Both the position numbers and the translations under genes were made by a program. Below the pieces are notes generated by a model. The model saw nothing but the letters and a program-made list of their open reading frames with translations. It searched no databases and was not told where the DNA came from. A DNA stretch of 33,800 bases. It comes from an uncultured Lutimaribacter sp. GTDB taxonomy: Bacteria > Pseudomonadota > Alphaproteobacteria > Rhodobacterales > Rhodobacteraceae. Location of the stretch: positions 1 to 33,800 of the forward strand of contig CAJXSO010000031.1 of NCBI GenBank assembly GCA_913061505.1, read 5' to 3'. This document shows positions 15,398-23,622 of this stretch, in pieces. How positions within the stretch are numbered: position 1 is the first letter of the stretch; each line of letters starts with the position of its first letter.

Positions 15398-15727
15398 GTG
15401 ACACTTCCAGTATTCGACAAAGGCATATCAGACACAGAAATGGAGCGTATCGTCGATAACGCGACGACGGCCTCGAATTTTCTGAAAGCTGTCAGCCACG
15501 AGGGCCGGCTGATGATCTTGTGCCATCTGGTGTCAGGCGAGAAATCCGTGACCGAGCTTGAGGAATTGCTTGCCGCCCGCCAAGCCGCCGTCAGCCAGCA
15601 ATTATCGCGCTTGCGCCTCGAAGGGCTGGTTATTCCCCGCCGCGATGGCAAGGCCATTTATTACCGTTTGGCAGATGATCGGCCAAAGCGTATACTTGAG
15701 CTGGTCTATGATCTATTTTGTGAATAG
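15398..15727 (+). CDS. soxR: SoxR, ArsR-family sulfur-responsive repressor
   Basis: A winged-helix ArsR protein of about 109 residues. I place the start at GTG 15398 (GGGGGA, 9 bases spacing). GTGs at 15392 and 15374 are in frame and possible. Helix-turn-helix: TELEELLAARQAAVSQQLSRLRLEGLV, split here as TELEELLAARQAA and VSQQLSRLRLEG. Two cysteines, one in RLMILCHLV and one in the C-terminal DLFCE, match the pair that senses sulfane sulfur in BigR/SqrR/SoxR-type regulators by forming a polysulfide bridge. It should repress the sox genes without thiosulfate or polysulfide. Candidate operators are listed at 13466 and 14865. Gap to soxT is 40 bases. Confidence 0.88.
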   Translation: MTLPVFDKGISDTEMERIVDNATTASNFLKAVSHEGRLMILCHLVSGEKSVTELEELLAARQAAVSQQLSRLRLEGLVIPRRDGKAIYYRLADDRPKRILELVYDLFCE

Positions 15728-15767
15728 GCGCTGAAAGCCGCGCAAGACGGCTGCCAGGAGGGAAAAC

Positions 15768-16826
15768 ATGTTTGACTGGATTTCCGACGAGACGCTGGTG
15801 GCGCTTGTCGGGCTTGGTGGCGGCGTATTGCTGGGCCTTGCCGCCCGTTTGGGCCGATTTTGCACGATGGGTGCGATTGAAGATCTGCTTTATGGTGGCT
15901 CGTCGGTGCGCATGCGCATGTGGGTGCTGGCCATTGGCGTGGCGATCATGGGCACCTTTGGCCTGTCGGGGCTGGGTGTGATCGAGCTGGAACGCTCGTA
16001 TTACCTGTCTATTGAATGGATGCCGCTGGCGATGGCCCTGGGCGGGTTGATGTTTGGCTATGGCATGGCCTTGGCGGGCAATTGCGGTTTTGGCAGCATT
16101 GCCCGGCTGGGCGGCGGCGATTTCCGCGCCTTTGTGATCGTGGTGATCATGGGGGTTTCGGCCTATGCCGTTCTATCAGGGCCGCTGGCATTTTTGCGGG
16201 TGCAGGCCTTTCCACAGGCCGAGGTGATCAACACCACCCCACCGGGCTTTGCCCATCTCTTGCACAGCTGGACGGGCCTGCCGGTGGCAGGGCTGGGCAT
16301 TGGCATTGGCGCTGTGGTGGCGCTGGGGGCCTTGGCATCACGCGCGATGCTGTCTGCACGCAAAGAGATCTTCTGGTCGGTCGTGGTGGGGGGCGCCATC
16401 ACCTCGGGCTGGGCGGGCAGCTATTGGGTGGCCTCGCAAAGCTTTACCCCCATGCCCATGGTATCGCACAGCTTTTCCGCCCCCGTGGGCGAGGCGCTGC
16501 TATACGCCATGACAGGATCTGCGCGCGCGCTTAGCTTTGGTGTGGGCTCGGTCGCGGGTGTGGCGCTGGGGGCCTTTATCGGCTCGCTGATCAAGGGGCA
16601 CTTTCGCTGGGAGGCCTGCGAAGACCCCCGCGAATTGCGCCGCCAAATTCTGGGCGCGGTGTTGATGGGCTCAGGCGCCGTGTTGGCGCTGGGCTGCACC
16701 ATCGGGCAGGGTTTGTCGGCCTTTTCCATGCTGGCCTATTCGGCCCCCCTGGTTTTTGCCGCGATTTTTGCAGGCGCGGCCCTTGGGCTGCGGCACTTGA
16801 TCGAAGGGTTTCAGCCCGCCGAATAA
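15768..16826 (+). CDS. soxT: SoxT, YeeE/YedE-family thiosulfate or sulfur-compound transporter
   Basis: 352 residues, with about nine or ten hydrophobic segments. It carries the cysteine motifs of the YeeE/YedE (TsuA) family: GRFCTMGAIED near residue 30, GNCGFGSIARLGGGDFR near 105, and GCTIGQGLSAFSMLAYS near 310. In TsuA, conserved cysteines relay thiosulfate across the membrane by transient hydrogen bonds. In Sox clusters the homologue soxT is thought to import thiosulfate, perhaps to inform cytoplasmic SoxR. AGGAGG lies 6 bases before the ATG. Last gene of the rightward soxSRT unit, with a strong terminator after it. Confidence 0.87.
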   Translation: MFDWISDETLVALVGLGGGVLLGLAARLGRFCTMGAIEDLLYGGSSVRMRMWVLAIGVAIMGTFGLSGLGVIELERSYYLSIEWMPLAMALGGLMFGYGMALAGNCGFGSIARLGGGDFRAFVIVVIMGVSAYAVLSGPLAFLRVQAFPQAEVINTTPPGFAHLLHSWTGLPVAGLGIGIGAVVALGALASRAMLSARKEIFWSVVVGGAITSGWAGSYWVASQSFTPMPMVSHSFSAPVGEALLYAMTGSARALSFGVGSVAGVALGAFIGSLIKGHFRWEACEDPRELRRQILGAVLMGSGAVLALGCTIGQGLSAFSMLAYSAPLVFAAIFAGAALGLRHLIEGFQPAE

Positions 16827-16842
16827 AGGGCGGTTTGGCATG

Positions 16843-16872
16843 AAAAAAGGGGGGCGCTGGCGCCCCCCTTTT
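16843..16872. terminator. bidirectional terminator between soxT and acyl-CoA dehydrogenase
   Basis: AAAAGGGGGGCGC and GCGCCCCCCTTTT form a perfect 13-base inverted repeat with two bases between arms (16845-16872). A and T tracts on both sides let it serve both convergent genes. Confidence 0.88.
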
Positions 16873-16893
16873 GCATGTTGGCAGATAGCCGCG

Positions 16894-18129
16894 TTACAGC
16901 TTCATCTGGGTGTATTTCTTCAGCTCGGCCCGCGCGATCTGGCGGCGGTGCACAGCATCCGGGCCATCGGCCAGGCGCAGGGTGCGCACATGGGTCCATT
17001 TGTTGGCCAGGGGCGTATCTTGGCTGATGCCTTGCGCGCCAAACATCTGCGCCGCCTCGTCGATCACCTTTAGCGCCATGCGCGGCGCCACAGTTTTGAT
17101 CATCGAGATCCACGGCGCCGCAGCCCGGGCATCGCCCTGATCCATATACCAAGCCGCCTTCAGACACAGCAAACGGGCCTGTTCAATTTCCATGCGGCAT
17201 TCGGCGATGATGTCGAAATTTGCCCCCAGCTGCGCCAGCGGCTTGCCAAAGGCCTCGCGTTCAAGGCTGCGCTTGCACATCAGCTCTAGCGCCGATTCTG
17301 CCTGCCCAATGGCGCGCATGCAGTGGTGAATACGGCCTGGCCCCAAGCGGCCTTGGGAAATTTCAAACCCGCGCCCCTCGCCCAGCAGCAGGTTTTCTGC
17401 CGGCACGCGCACATTGGTAAAGCGGATATGCATATGCCCATGCGGCGCATCATCGGCCCCATAGACCAGCATCGGGCGCAGCACCTCGATGCCTTCGGCC
17501 CCCGCAGGCACCACAATCATCGAATGGCGCTGGTGCTTTGGCATATCGTCGGTGCCGGTTTTGACCATCACGATATAGACTTTACACCGCGGGTCGCCCG
17601 CCCCCGACGACCACCATTTTTCGCCGTTCAGCACGTAATGATCGCCATCGCGCACGCAAGACATTGAAATATTGGTGGCGTCCGAGCTGGCAACATCTGG
17701 TTCGGTCATCAAATAGGCCGACCGGATCTTGCCCTCGAGCAGCGGCGCCAGCCATTCTTGCTTCATGCTTTCGGTGCCGTAGCGCTCGAACACCTCCATA
17801 TTGCCGGTATCGGGCGCCGAGCAGTTAAACACCTCGGCCCCCAGCGGCGTGCGGCCCATTTCCTCGGCGAAATAGGCGTATTCCACCGTGCTCAGGCCAA
17901 AGCCCTTGTCGCTATCGGTCAGCCAAAAGTTCCACAAACCTTCGGATTTCGCCTTGTTTTTCAGACCTTCCAGAATTTCGGTCTGGCGGTCTGTATATTG
18001 CCAGCGATCGCCGGTATTGACCTCTTTTTCATATTCTTCTTCCATCGGCATGATCTCGTTGCGCACCATGTCGGCCACCCGCGCCAACAGCTTGCGGTTT
18101 TCCGCGCGCATGCCAAAATTCATATCCAT
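16894..18129 (-). CDS. acyl-CoA dehydrogenase, ACAD10/11-like
   Basis: 411 residues from ATG at 18129, 9 bases after GGGAGG. A second ATG two codons on is possible, and a longer frame lacks a signal. FAD and substrate motifs of the family are YLMTEPDVASSDATNIS, NGEKWWSSGAGDPRC and GRLGPGRIHHCMRAIGQAE. The C-terminal LADGPDAVHRRQIA corresponds to the active-site region. The Asp before Gly aligns, as I read it, with the catalytic acid of medium-chain enzymes, and relatives usually have GPDEVH rather than GPDAVH. It oxidises an acyl-CoA at the alpha-beta bond, passing electrons to ETF. The physiological substrate cannot be read from sequence. It stands alone and converges with soxT. Confidence 0.85.
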   Translation of the reverse strand: MDMNFGMRAENRKLLARVADMVRNEIMPMEEEYEKEVNTGDRWQYTDRQTEILEGLKNKAKSEGLWNFWLTDSDKGFGLSTVEYAYFAEEMGRTPLGAEVFNCSAPDTGNMEVFERYGTESMKQEWLAPLLEGKIRSAYLMTEPDVASSDATNISMSCVRDGDHYVLNGEKWWSSGAGDPRCKVYIVMVKTGTDDMPKHQRHSMIVVPAGAEGIEVLRPMLVYGADDAPHGHMHIRFTNVRVPAENLLLGEGRGFEISQGRLGPGRIHHCMRAIGQAESALELMCKRSLEREAFGKPLAQLGANFDIIAECRMEIEQARLLCLKAAWYMDQGDARAAAPWISMIKTVAPRMALKVIDEAAQMFGAQGISQDTPLANKWTHVRTLRLADGPDAVHRRQIARAELKKYTQMKL

Positions 18130-18375
18130 ACGGTCAATCCTCCCTCGATTTCTTCCAATATGCGAAACATCGTTCCGCATCATATCAGCACGAGCGCGCG
18201 CAGAAGAAAAGAACCAAGCCAAGCGACGGCGCGTCACAGCCGCCCAAACGCACCGCTAAAGGCTGCTTTACTGCGTGCCCGGCCCCGACCATGGGCTGAC
18301 ATTGCCGCAAACCTTGGTCCGAAGCGGTGCCGCTTGCCCGCGCCTAAGATCAGCCTTGCGAACATGGAGGTTGTG

Positions 18376-18546
18376 ATGACCATCAGAATATGGCGCTGCT
18401 GGGCGTGTAAACACAAAAACCGATTTGGCTGTAAACGGTGTTCGTTTTGTTATTACGATGCCCCGTTTTGGAACCGCACTGCCGCCCTGCCCCCCATGCT
18501 GCTGGCAGGGGTGACACTGTCGCTGTTGGCGGCCATGGATATATGA
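18376..18546 (+). CDS. 56-residue zinc-ribbon-like protein with C-terminal membrane segment
   Basis: Small gene beginning MTIRIWRCWACKHKN with GGAGG 5 bases before the ATG, the best ribosome site in this stretch. Five cysteines in the first 25 residues (C8, C11, C19, C22, C25) give two CxxC pairs fitting a zinc ribbon. Residues about 35-54 (AALPPMLLAGVTLSLLAAM) form one hydrophobic segment. I do not recognise a family. A small membrane-anchored zinc ribbon could be an assembly or adaptor factor, but no function is claimed. It lies alone between an oppositely oriented acyl-CoA dehydrogenase and tRNA-Leu. Confidence 0.6.
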   Translation: MTIRIWRCWACKHKNRFGCKRCSFCYYDAPFWNRTAALPPMLLAGVTLSLLAAMDI

Positions 18547-18623
18547 GGGGTATGTAACCAACGCGGCTGGAACGCTGCACAGCGCTGATTCCCGTGTGGT
18601 ATGTTCATAGGGGTCTGGGTAAA

Positions 18624-18710
18624 TGGTGCGGCCGAGAAGACTCGAACTTCCACTCCGGTTAAGGAACAGCGACCTCAACGCTGCGCGTCTACCAATTCCG
18701 CCACGACCGC
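18624..18710 (-). tRNA. tRNA-Leu(GAG)
   Basis: Reverse-strand cloverleaf with acceptor GCGGTCG/CGGCCGC (one G-U pair), discriminator A and encoded CCA (18624-18626). The anticodon loop TTGAGGT gives GAG. The long variable arm is typical of class II leucine tRNAs. Confidence 0.95.
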
Positions 18711-18836
18711 ACTGCCATAGGCTTGGTGTGGCGCGTTTAGCCGAGAGGCGCGCGAATGGAAAGCCCCAATTTTCACCAAAGCCCAATCTGCCCTGCCCCG
18801 CTTCACACGGCCTGCGCGATGGGATAAATCAGCGCC

Positions 18837-19508
18837 ATGGTGGAATGGATCATCTCTGACTCGCTCATCGAATACCAAGACGCATGCGCCTTTATGGAGC
18901 AGCGCGCCGCAGATATTGCCGCAGGCACCGCAGACGAGGCGATCTGGCTGCTAGAACACCCCCCCCTATACACAGCAGGCACCAGCGCCAAACCCGCAGA
19001 TCTGGTTGAGCCTGACAGGTTTCCCGTATTCCCCAGCAAACGCGGCGGGCAATATACCTATCATGGGCCGGGCCAGCGGGTGGTTTATGTGATGTTAAAC
19101 GTGGGCCAGCGCGGGCGCGACGTGCGCTGTTTCGTGCGCGATCTCGAGGCATGGGTGATTGCCACGCTGGCGGAATTCAACGTGCGCGGCGAGGTGCGCG
19201 ACGGGCGCGTGGGGGTGTGGGTGCCCCGCCCTGAAAAGCCCCGCATGGCCGATGGCAGCCTGGCCGAAGACAAAATTGCCGCCATCGGTATACGCCTGCG
19301 CAAATGGGTCAGCTTTCATGGCATTTCAATAAATGTTGACCCAGATCTTAGCCATTTTGGCGGCATCGTGCCCTGCGGCATCAGCGCCCATGGGGTCACC
19401 AGCCTGGTAGATCTGGGCCTGCCAGTGACCATGCAAGATGTTGATTTGGCTTTAAAACGCAGCTTTGACGCGGTGATGGCACCCCAGCCCTGCCCCCCGG
19501 CAGGCTAG
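18837..19508 (+). CDS. lipB: octanoyl-[acyl carrier protein]:protein octanoyltransferase
   Basis: 223 residues, the normal LipB length. It transfers octanoyl groups from acyl carrier protein to lipoyl domains, the first step of lipoate synthesis on 2-oxoacid dehydrogenases and GcvH. Signature [16 protein letters not shown] at about 69-84. The catalytic dyad is K146 ([10 protein letters not shown]) and C180 (GGIVPCGIS), and the HG dipeptide at 161-162 (SFHGISINV) is also conserved. Cytoplasmic. It starts 126 bases after the divergent tRNA-Leu, and a cytochrome c gene follows 103 bases later in the same direction, probably with its own promoter. Confidence 0.95.
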   Translation: MVEWIISDSLIEYQDACAFMEQRAADIAAGTADEAIWLLEHPPLYTAGTSAKPADLVEPDRFPVFPSKRGGQYTYHGPGQRVVYVMLNVGQRGRDVRCFVRDLEAWVIATLAEFNVRGEVRDGRVGVWVPRPEKPRMADGSLAEDKIAAIGIRLRKWVSFHGISINVDPDLSHFGGIVPCGISAHGVTSLVDLGLPVTMQDVDLALKRSFDAVMAPQPCPPAG

Positions 19509-19533
19509 GCGTGCAACTCTGTCGCAGGGGGTT

Positions 19534-19551
19534 GAGAAATGCGCATTTCTC
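19534..19551. promoter_or_regulatory. perfect 18-base palindrome upstream of the cytochrome c gene
   Basis: GAGAAATGCGCATTTCTC is perfectly self-complementary with no loop. It lies 25 bases after the lipB stop and 60 bases before the cytochrome c ATG. It has no T-run, so an operator is more likely than a terminator, but I know no matching regulator. Confidence 0.45.
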
Positions 19552-19611
19552 GCCCAACTTTAGACGCGCGCTTAAATATCGGGCGCACCCCAACACCGGA
19601 GAGATCGAAAC

Positions 19612-20022
19612 ATGAAACAAATGCTGACAGCCGCTGCGCTGATCGCCCTTGCCGCCCCAGCCTTTGCGGGTGATGCGGAAAAAGGCGAGAAAGAATTCAA
19701 AAAGTGCAAGGCCTGCCACATGATCGTTGCCGATGATGGCACTGAAATTTACAAAGGCGGCAAAACCGGCCCCAACCTTTATGGTGTGATCGGCCGCGTG
19801 GCGGGCAGTGCCGATGGTTTCAAATATGGCGACGGGCTGAGCGAGGCGAATGCCGCAGGCTTTGTCTGGACGGCCGAGGCTGTGGCGGGCTTTATAACCG
19901 ACCCAAAAAGCTGGCTCGCAGATCAGGGCTATTCGAACAAATCGAAGATGAGCTTCAAGCTGCGCAAAGGCGCAGAAGATGTCGCCGCCTATCTGGCATC
20001 GGTTGGCCCCGCGGCGCAATAA
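19612..20022 (+). CDS. cycA: soluble periplasmic cytochrome c (c550/c2 type)
   Basis: 136 residues: signal peptide 1-19 (PAFAG), haem site C32-K-A-C35-H36, later KTGPNLYGVIGR and a Met ligand in NKSKMSFKL. This is the class I c2/c550 type that shuttles electrons between periplasmic donors or the bc1 complex and terminal oxidases. GGAGAG precedes the ATG. It stands just upstream of ctaD, an arrangement I recall for cycA and a ctaD gene in Paracoccus denitrificans. Given the nearby sox genes it is a plausible electron acceptor for SoxXA and SoxCD, which is inference. The symbol cycA is by analogy. Confidence 0.88.
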   Translation: MKQMLTAAALIALAAPAFAGDAEKGEKEFKKCKACHMIVADDGTEIYKGGKTGPNLYGVIGRVAGSADGFKYGDGLSEANAAGFVWTAEAVAGFITDPKSWLADQGYSNKSKMSFKLRKGAEDVAAYLASVGPAAQ

Positions 20023-20066
20023 GGCGCCAAACCAACCCACAGCGCAGGCCCAAGGGCCGCGCTTTG

Positions 20067-20099
20067 CCGCGCGCCACCCCGGTGGCGGGCGGTTTTTTT
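20067..20099 (+). terminator. intrinsic terminator after the cytochrome c gene
   Basis: CCGCGCGCCACC pairs with GGTGGCGGGCGG around a two-base gap, with one mismatch in twelve, followed by seven T. It ends the cytochrome c transcript about 45 bases after its stop, separating it from ctaD. Confidence 0.85.
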
Positions 20100-20161
20100 C
20101 GGCCTGCGCGGCAGTTGGCCGCGCCCCGGGCCCGCACCATCAGGCTGGCGCGCCTCAAACA

Positions 20162-20178
20162 GCAAATTCGCAATTTGC
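20162..20178. promoter_or_regulatory. GCAAATT-CGC-AATTTGC inverted repeat upstream of ctaD
   Basis: A 7-3-7 inverted repeat about 160 bases before ctaD and 48 bases upstream of the FNR-type box. It is a possible operator for an unidentified regulator. There is no direct evidence for function. Confidence 0.3.
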
Positions 20179-20226
20179 CTCATGGGTTTGCCCCCGCGCC
20201 AGCGCCGCAAGGTGCGACAAAATATT

Positions 20227-20240
20227 TTGATATAGATCAA
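20227..20240. promoter_or_regulatory. perfect FNR/FnrL-type box upstream of ctaD
   Basis: TTGAT-ATAG-ATCAA matches the TTGAT-N4-ATCAA consensus of FNR-family regulators at all ten defined positions. It lies 100 bases before the ctaD ATG. In Rhodobacterales, FnrL adjusts respiratory oxidases to oxygen supply. Whether it represses or activates here depends on the unknown transcription start. Confidence 0.75.
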
Positions 20241-20340
20241 ACTACACCATTGCCGTGCCCGCCCCTCCATTCTAAAACGTGAATGGATAGCGGTGCAGGG
20301 GTTCCTGCGCCTTTTTTTGCACACCAACAGGAGGCAGATA

Positions 20341-22014
20341 ATGGCAGACGCAGCCATTCATGGCCACGATCATGAAGACGAGCGCGGTTTTTTTACCCGC
20401 TGGTTCATGTCGACCAACCATAAGGACATCGGGATCCTTTATCTGATCACGTCGGCGATTGTCGGCCTGATTTCGGTTCTTTTCACCGTTTACATGCGGC
20501 TAGAGCTGATGGAACCCGGCGTGCAGTACATGTGCCTTGAAGGTGCACGCTTTACTGCTGCGGCCGCAGGCGAATGTACGCCGAATGGCCATCTTTGGAA
20601 CGTGATGATCACCTATCACGGCGTTCTGATGATGTTCTTCGTTGTGATTCCCGCGCTGTTTGGCGGTTTTGGCAACTACTTCATGCCGCTGCAGATCGGC
20701 GCGCCGGATATGGCGTTCCCGCGGATGAACAACCTCAGCTACTGGCTGTATGTTGCGGGCACCTCGCTGGGCGTGGCCTCGCTGCTGGCGCCGGGTGGCA
20801 ACGACCAGCTGGGGTCGGGTGTGGGTTGGGTTCTCTATCCGCCCCTGTCGACCAACGAGGCCGGCATGTCGATGGATCTGGCCATTTTCGCTGTGCACGT
20901 ATCGGGCGCGTCCTCGATCCTGGGTGCGATCAACATGATCACCACCTTCCTGAACATGCGCGCACCGGGCATGACCCTGTTCAAGGTGCCGCTGTTCTCG
21001 TGGTCGATCTTTGTGACCTCGTGGTTGATCCTGCTGTCGCTGCCGGTTCTGGCAGGCGCCATCACCATGCTGCTGACCGATCGTAACTTTGGCACCACCT
21101 TCTTTGATCCAGCAGGTGGCGGCGACCCGATCCTGTATCAGCACATTCTGTGGTTCTTTGGCCACCCAGAGGTGTATATCATCATCCTGCCCGGCTTTGG
21201 CATCATCAGCCATGTGATTGCCACATTCTCGCGCAAGCCCGTTTTCGGCTACCTGCCGATGGTATGGGCCATCATCGCGATTGGCGCACTGGGCTTTGTT
21301 GTGTGGGCGCACCACATGTACACCGTTGGCATGTCGCTGACCCAGCAAAGCTATTTCATGCTGGCCACCATGGTGATCGCGGTGCCGACAGGTGTGAAAG
21401 TGTTCAGCTGGATTGCCACCATGTGGGGCGGTTCGATTGAATTCAAAGCGCCGATGCTGTGGGCCTTTGGCTTTTTGTTCCTGTTCACCGTGGGCGGCGT
21501 AACCGGCGTTGTGCTGAGCCAAGCTGGCGTAGACCGTGCCTATCACGACACCTACTATGTGGTTGCACACTTCCACTACGTGATGTCGCTGGGCGCTGTG
21601 TTTGCCATCTTTGCCGGTATCTATTTCTACTTCGGCAAGATGACCGGCCGCCACTACCCTGAATGGGCCGCCAAGCTGCATTTCTGGATGATGTTCATCG
21701 GTGCAAACCTGACATTCTTCCCGCAGCACTTCTTGGGCCGTCAGGGCATGCCCCGCCGCTACATCGACTACCCCGAGGCATTTGCCTTCTGGAACTACTG
21801 GTCGTCGATTGGTGCATTCATTTCCTTCGCGTCCTTTGTGTTCTTCTTCGGCATCATCCTCTACTCGCTGTTCCGCGGCGCCAAGGTGACCCAGAACAAC
21901 TACTGGAACGAATACGCCGATACGCTGGAATGGACCCTGCCCTCGCCGCCGCCCGAGCATACGTTCGAGCAGCTGCCCAAGCGCGAAGACTGGGACAAAG
22001 CACCCGCCCACTAA
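20341..22014 (+). CDS. ctaD: cytochrome c oxidase (aa3-type) subunit I
   Basis: 557 residues with twelve membrane segments, the usual length. The start at 20341 follows GGAGG; an upstream extension lacks one. Haem and copper ligands are visible: the first His in [15 protein letters not shown] with the His-Tyr cross-link and proton-channel Glu, the paired HH in [10 protein letters not shown], and [10 protein letters not shown] with the two haem histidines. TGVKVFSW carries the K-channel lysine, and [20 protein letters not shown] the D-channel asparagines. It reduces oxygen in the inner membrane with electrons from cytochrome c. Subunits II and III are not nearby, so ctaD is separate from ctaCBGE, as usual in this group. 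A perfect FNR-type box precedes it and a strong terminator follows. Confidence 0.97.
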   Translation: MADAAIHGHDHEDERGFFTRWFMSTNHKDIGILYLITSAIVGLISVLFTVYMRLELMEPGVQYMCLEGARFTAAAAGECTPNGHLWNVMITYHGVLMMFFVVIPALFGGFGNYFMPLQIGAPDMAFPRMNNLSYWLYVAGTSLGVASLLAPGGNDQLGSGVGWVLYPPLSTNEAGMSMDLAIFAVHVSGASSILGAINMITTFLNMRAPGMTLFKVPLFSWSIFVTSWLILLSLPVLAGAITMLLTDRNFGTTFFDPAGGGDPILYQHILWFFGHPEVYIIILPGFGIISHVIATFSRKPVFGYLPMVWAIIAIGALGFVVWAHHMYTVGMSLTQQSYFMLATMVIAVPTGVKVFSWIATMWGGSIEFKAPMLWAFGFLFLFTVGGVTGVVLSQAGVDRAYHDTYYVVAHFHYVMSLGAVFAIFAGIYFYFGKMTGRHYPEWAAKLHFWMMFIGANLTFFPQHFLGRQGMPRRYIDYPEAFAFWNYWSSIGAFISFASFVFFFGIILYSLFRGAKVTQNNYWNEYADTLEWTLPSPPPEHTFEQLPKREDWDKAPAH

Positions 22015-22043
22015 GGGCCACGTGCTGGAGCCAAACCAGATTT

Positions 22044-22076
22044 GGGCCCGAACTGATGTTCGGGCCCTTTTCTTTT
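22044..22076 (+). terminator. intrinsic terminator after ctaD
   Basis: GGGCCCGAAC, loop TGAT, GTTCGGGCCC: a perfect 10-base stem followed by TTTTCTTTT. It starts 30 bases past the ctaD stop. Confidence 0.92.
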
Positions 22077-22100
22077 CCACAATCCACCTATCCTTTGCCC

Positions 22101-22595
22101 ATGCCTTACCGTTGGACCCAAGTTTCAGATACCGAACGCCAGCTAGAACTATGGCCATTCCGCTCGATGCCGCGGCGGGGATCGGCCATATTTATCCTGT
22201 CGACATTCGGGTTGATCACCATCCCCCTTTACCCGCTTTTGGGCACATTTGTGTTGTGGGGGCTCTTGCCATTTCTGTTGCTGGTGCTGGGCGGCATGTG
22301 GTGGGCGCTGGAACGCAACTACCGCGACGCCGAGGTGCTAGAGGTGCTGACACTGGCGCCCGAAAGGGTGCACCTGTGCCACCGTGCACATCGCAAGCCC
22401 CCCAAAGAATGGGAGGCCAACACATATTGGGCGCGCACCGAAATTCACCCCACCGCCGGGCCTGTGCCCTGGTATGTCACCTTGTCGGGCAATGGCCGCA
22501 CCGTGGAAATTGGCGCCTTTCTCAGCGAAGACGAGCGGCGCAGCCTGTATGGCGAATTAGCGGATGCGCTGAAAGACTTGCGTAGCAAGGCCTAA
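22101..22595 (+). CDS. DUF2244 family membrane protein
   Basis: 164 residues. The N-terminus MPYRWTQVSDTERQLELWPFRSM is followed by two adjacent membrane segments (about 30-65: GSAIFILSTFGLITIPLYP, then a second) and a soluble C-terminal part with WYVTLSGNGRTVEIGAFLSEDER. This is the DUF2244 pattern. The family is common next to cytochrome oxidase genes in alphaproteobacteria, but its function is not known. I place the start at ATG 22101, after the ctaD terminator. The same frame stays open upstream into ctaD but is only a shadow there. Confidence 0.8.
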   Translation: MPYRWTQVSDTERQLELWPFRSMPRRGSAIFILSTFGLITIPLYPLLGTFVLWGLLPFLLLVLGGMWWALERNYRDAEVLEVLTLAPERVHLCHRAHRKPPKEWEANTYWARTEIHPTAGPVPWYVTLSGNGRTVEIGAFLSEDERRSLYGELADALKDLRSKA

Positions 22596-22685
22596 GCAGG
22601 GCCCGGGCAAGAAATTTGCCGCAAAACGCATTTTTCCTCTTGCAGTTGGCGCGCGGAATTTATACCTCACGGCTCACCCAAGGAC

Positions 22686-22760
22686 GCGGGCGTAGCTCAG
22701 GGGTAGAGCATTACCTTGCCAAGGTAAGGGTCGTGAGTTCGAATCTCATCGCCCGCTCCA
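22686..22760 (+). tRNA. tRNA-Gly(GCC), copy 1
   Basis: Cloverleaf with acceptor GCGGGCG/CGCCCGC, anticodon loop TTGCCAA (anticodon GCC), T-arm GAGTTCGAATCTC and encoded CCA. Identical to the copy at 22803. Confidence 0.97.
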
Positions 22761-22802
22761 TGGGGTCTAAAATCGGGGTGGCCATGGCCAACCCAACGGA
22801 GC

Positions 22803-22877
22803 GCGGGCGTAGCTCAGGGGTAGAGCATTACCTTGCCAAGGTAAGGGTCGTGAGTTCGAATCTCATCGCCCGCTCCA
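22803..22877 (+). tRNA. tRNA-Gly(GCC), copy 2
   Basis: 75 bases identical to copy 1, including CCA. The 42-base spacer between copies contains GGGGTGGCC-AT-GGCCAACCC, a hairpin that could guide processing of a shared precursor. Confidence 0.97.
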
Positions 22878-23030
22878 ACTACCACAGATTAGCAGCAGAT
22901 CATCACACAGCATTCTCCCCCTGCGGGGCTGTGGCAGCTGCGCACTGTGCTGCGGCTTTTGCCACAGCGCCCCTTCCCCCCTTTGCCCCAGCCGCCTATA
23001 AGCACCCCAAATACAGCGACGGAGTAGCCC

Positions 23031-23618
23031 ATGCGCACGGCCAGCATCAGCCGCAAGACTGCGGAAACCGATATTGCGGTCGAGATCAATCTCGATGGCA
23101 CCGGCACCTATGACAACCAGACCGGCGTGGGGTTCTTTGATCATATGCTCGATCAGCTGGCGCGCCATGCGCTGATCGATATCACCACCCGCTGCAGCGG
23201 CGATCTGCATATCGACGATCACCACACGGTTGAGGATGTGGGCATTGCCCTGGGCCAGGCCCTGGCACAGGCCCTGGGCGACAAGCGCGGTATCCGGCGC
23301 TATGGCGAATGCAGCCTGCCCATGGATGACGCGCAGGTGCGCTGTGCGCTTGATCTGTCGGGGCGCCCGTTTTTGGTGTGGAATGTCACCCTGCCCACAC
23401 AAAAGATTGGCACGTTCGACACCGAACTGGTGCGCGAATTCTTTCAGGCCTTCGCCACACATGGCGGCATAACCTTGCATCTGGACCAGGTGCATGGGTT
23501 CAACAGCCACCACATCGCCGAGGCCAGTTTCAAGGCCGTGGCACGGGCGCTGCGCATGGCCGTAGAAACCGACCCGCGCAAGGCCGATGCCATCCCATCG
23601 ACCAAGGGAACGCTATAA
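23031..23618 (+). CDS. hisB: imidazoleglycerol-phosphate dehydratase
   Basis: 195 residues, matching the monofunctional HisB (no phosphatase domain). It dehydrates imidazole glycerol phosphate to imidazole acetol phosphate, the sixth step of histidine synthesis. Manganese-binding His-rich motifs are visible: [33 protein letters not shown] and [21 protein letters not shown] precedes the ATG. hisH follows after 4 bases, so the two are co-translated. The tRNA-Gly pair lies just upstream. Confidence 0.97.
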   Translation: MRTASISRKTAETDIAVEINLDGTGTYDNQTGVGFFDHMLDQLARHALIDITTRCSGDLHIDDHHTVEDVGIALGQALAQALGDKRGIRRYGECSLPMDDAQVRCALDLSGRPFLVWNVTLPTQKIGTFDTELVREFFQAFATHGGITLHLDQVHGFNSHHIAEASFKAVARALRMAVETDPRKADAIPSTKGTL

Positions 23619-23622
23619 CCCC

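Noticed and set aside
18268-18786. Minus frame over tRNA-Leu(GAG) giving GRGGIGRRAALRSL
   Set aside because: Typical translated leucine tRNA. The real small gene there is on the plus strand.
20500-22158. Very long open frame (552 codons) on the minus strand across ctaD
   Set aside because: It is antisense to a clear cytochrome oxidase gene with all haem ligands. It is His/Gln/Arg-rich with no domain and is a product of codon bias.
22616-23113. Plus frame with a repeated GRGRSSGVEHYLAK segment
   Set aside because: The repeat is simply the two identical tRNA-Gly genes translated.
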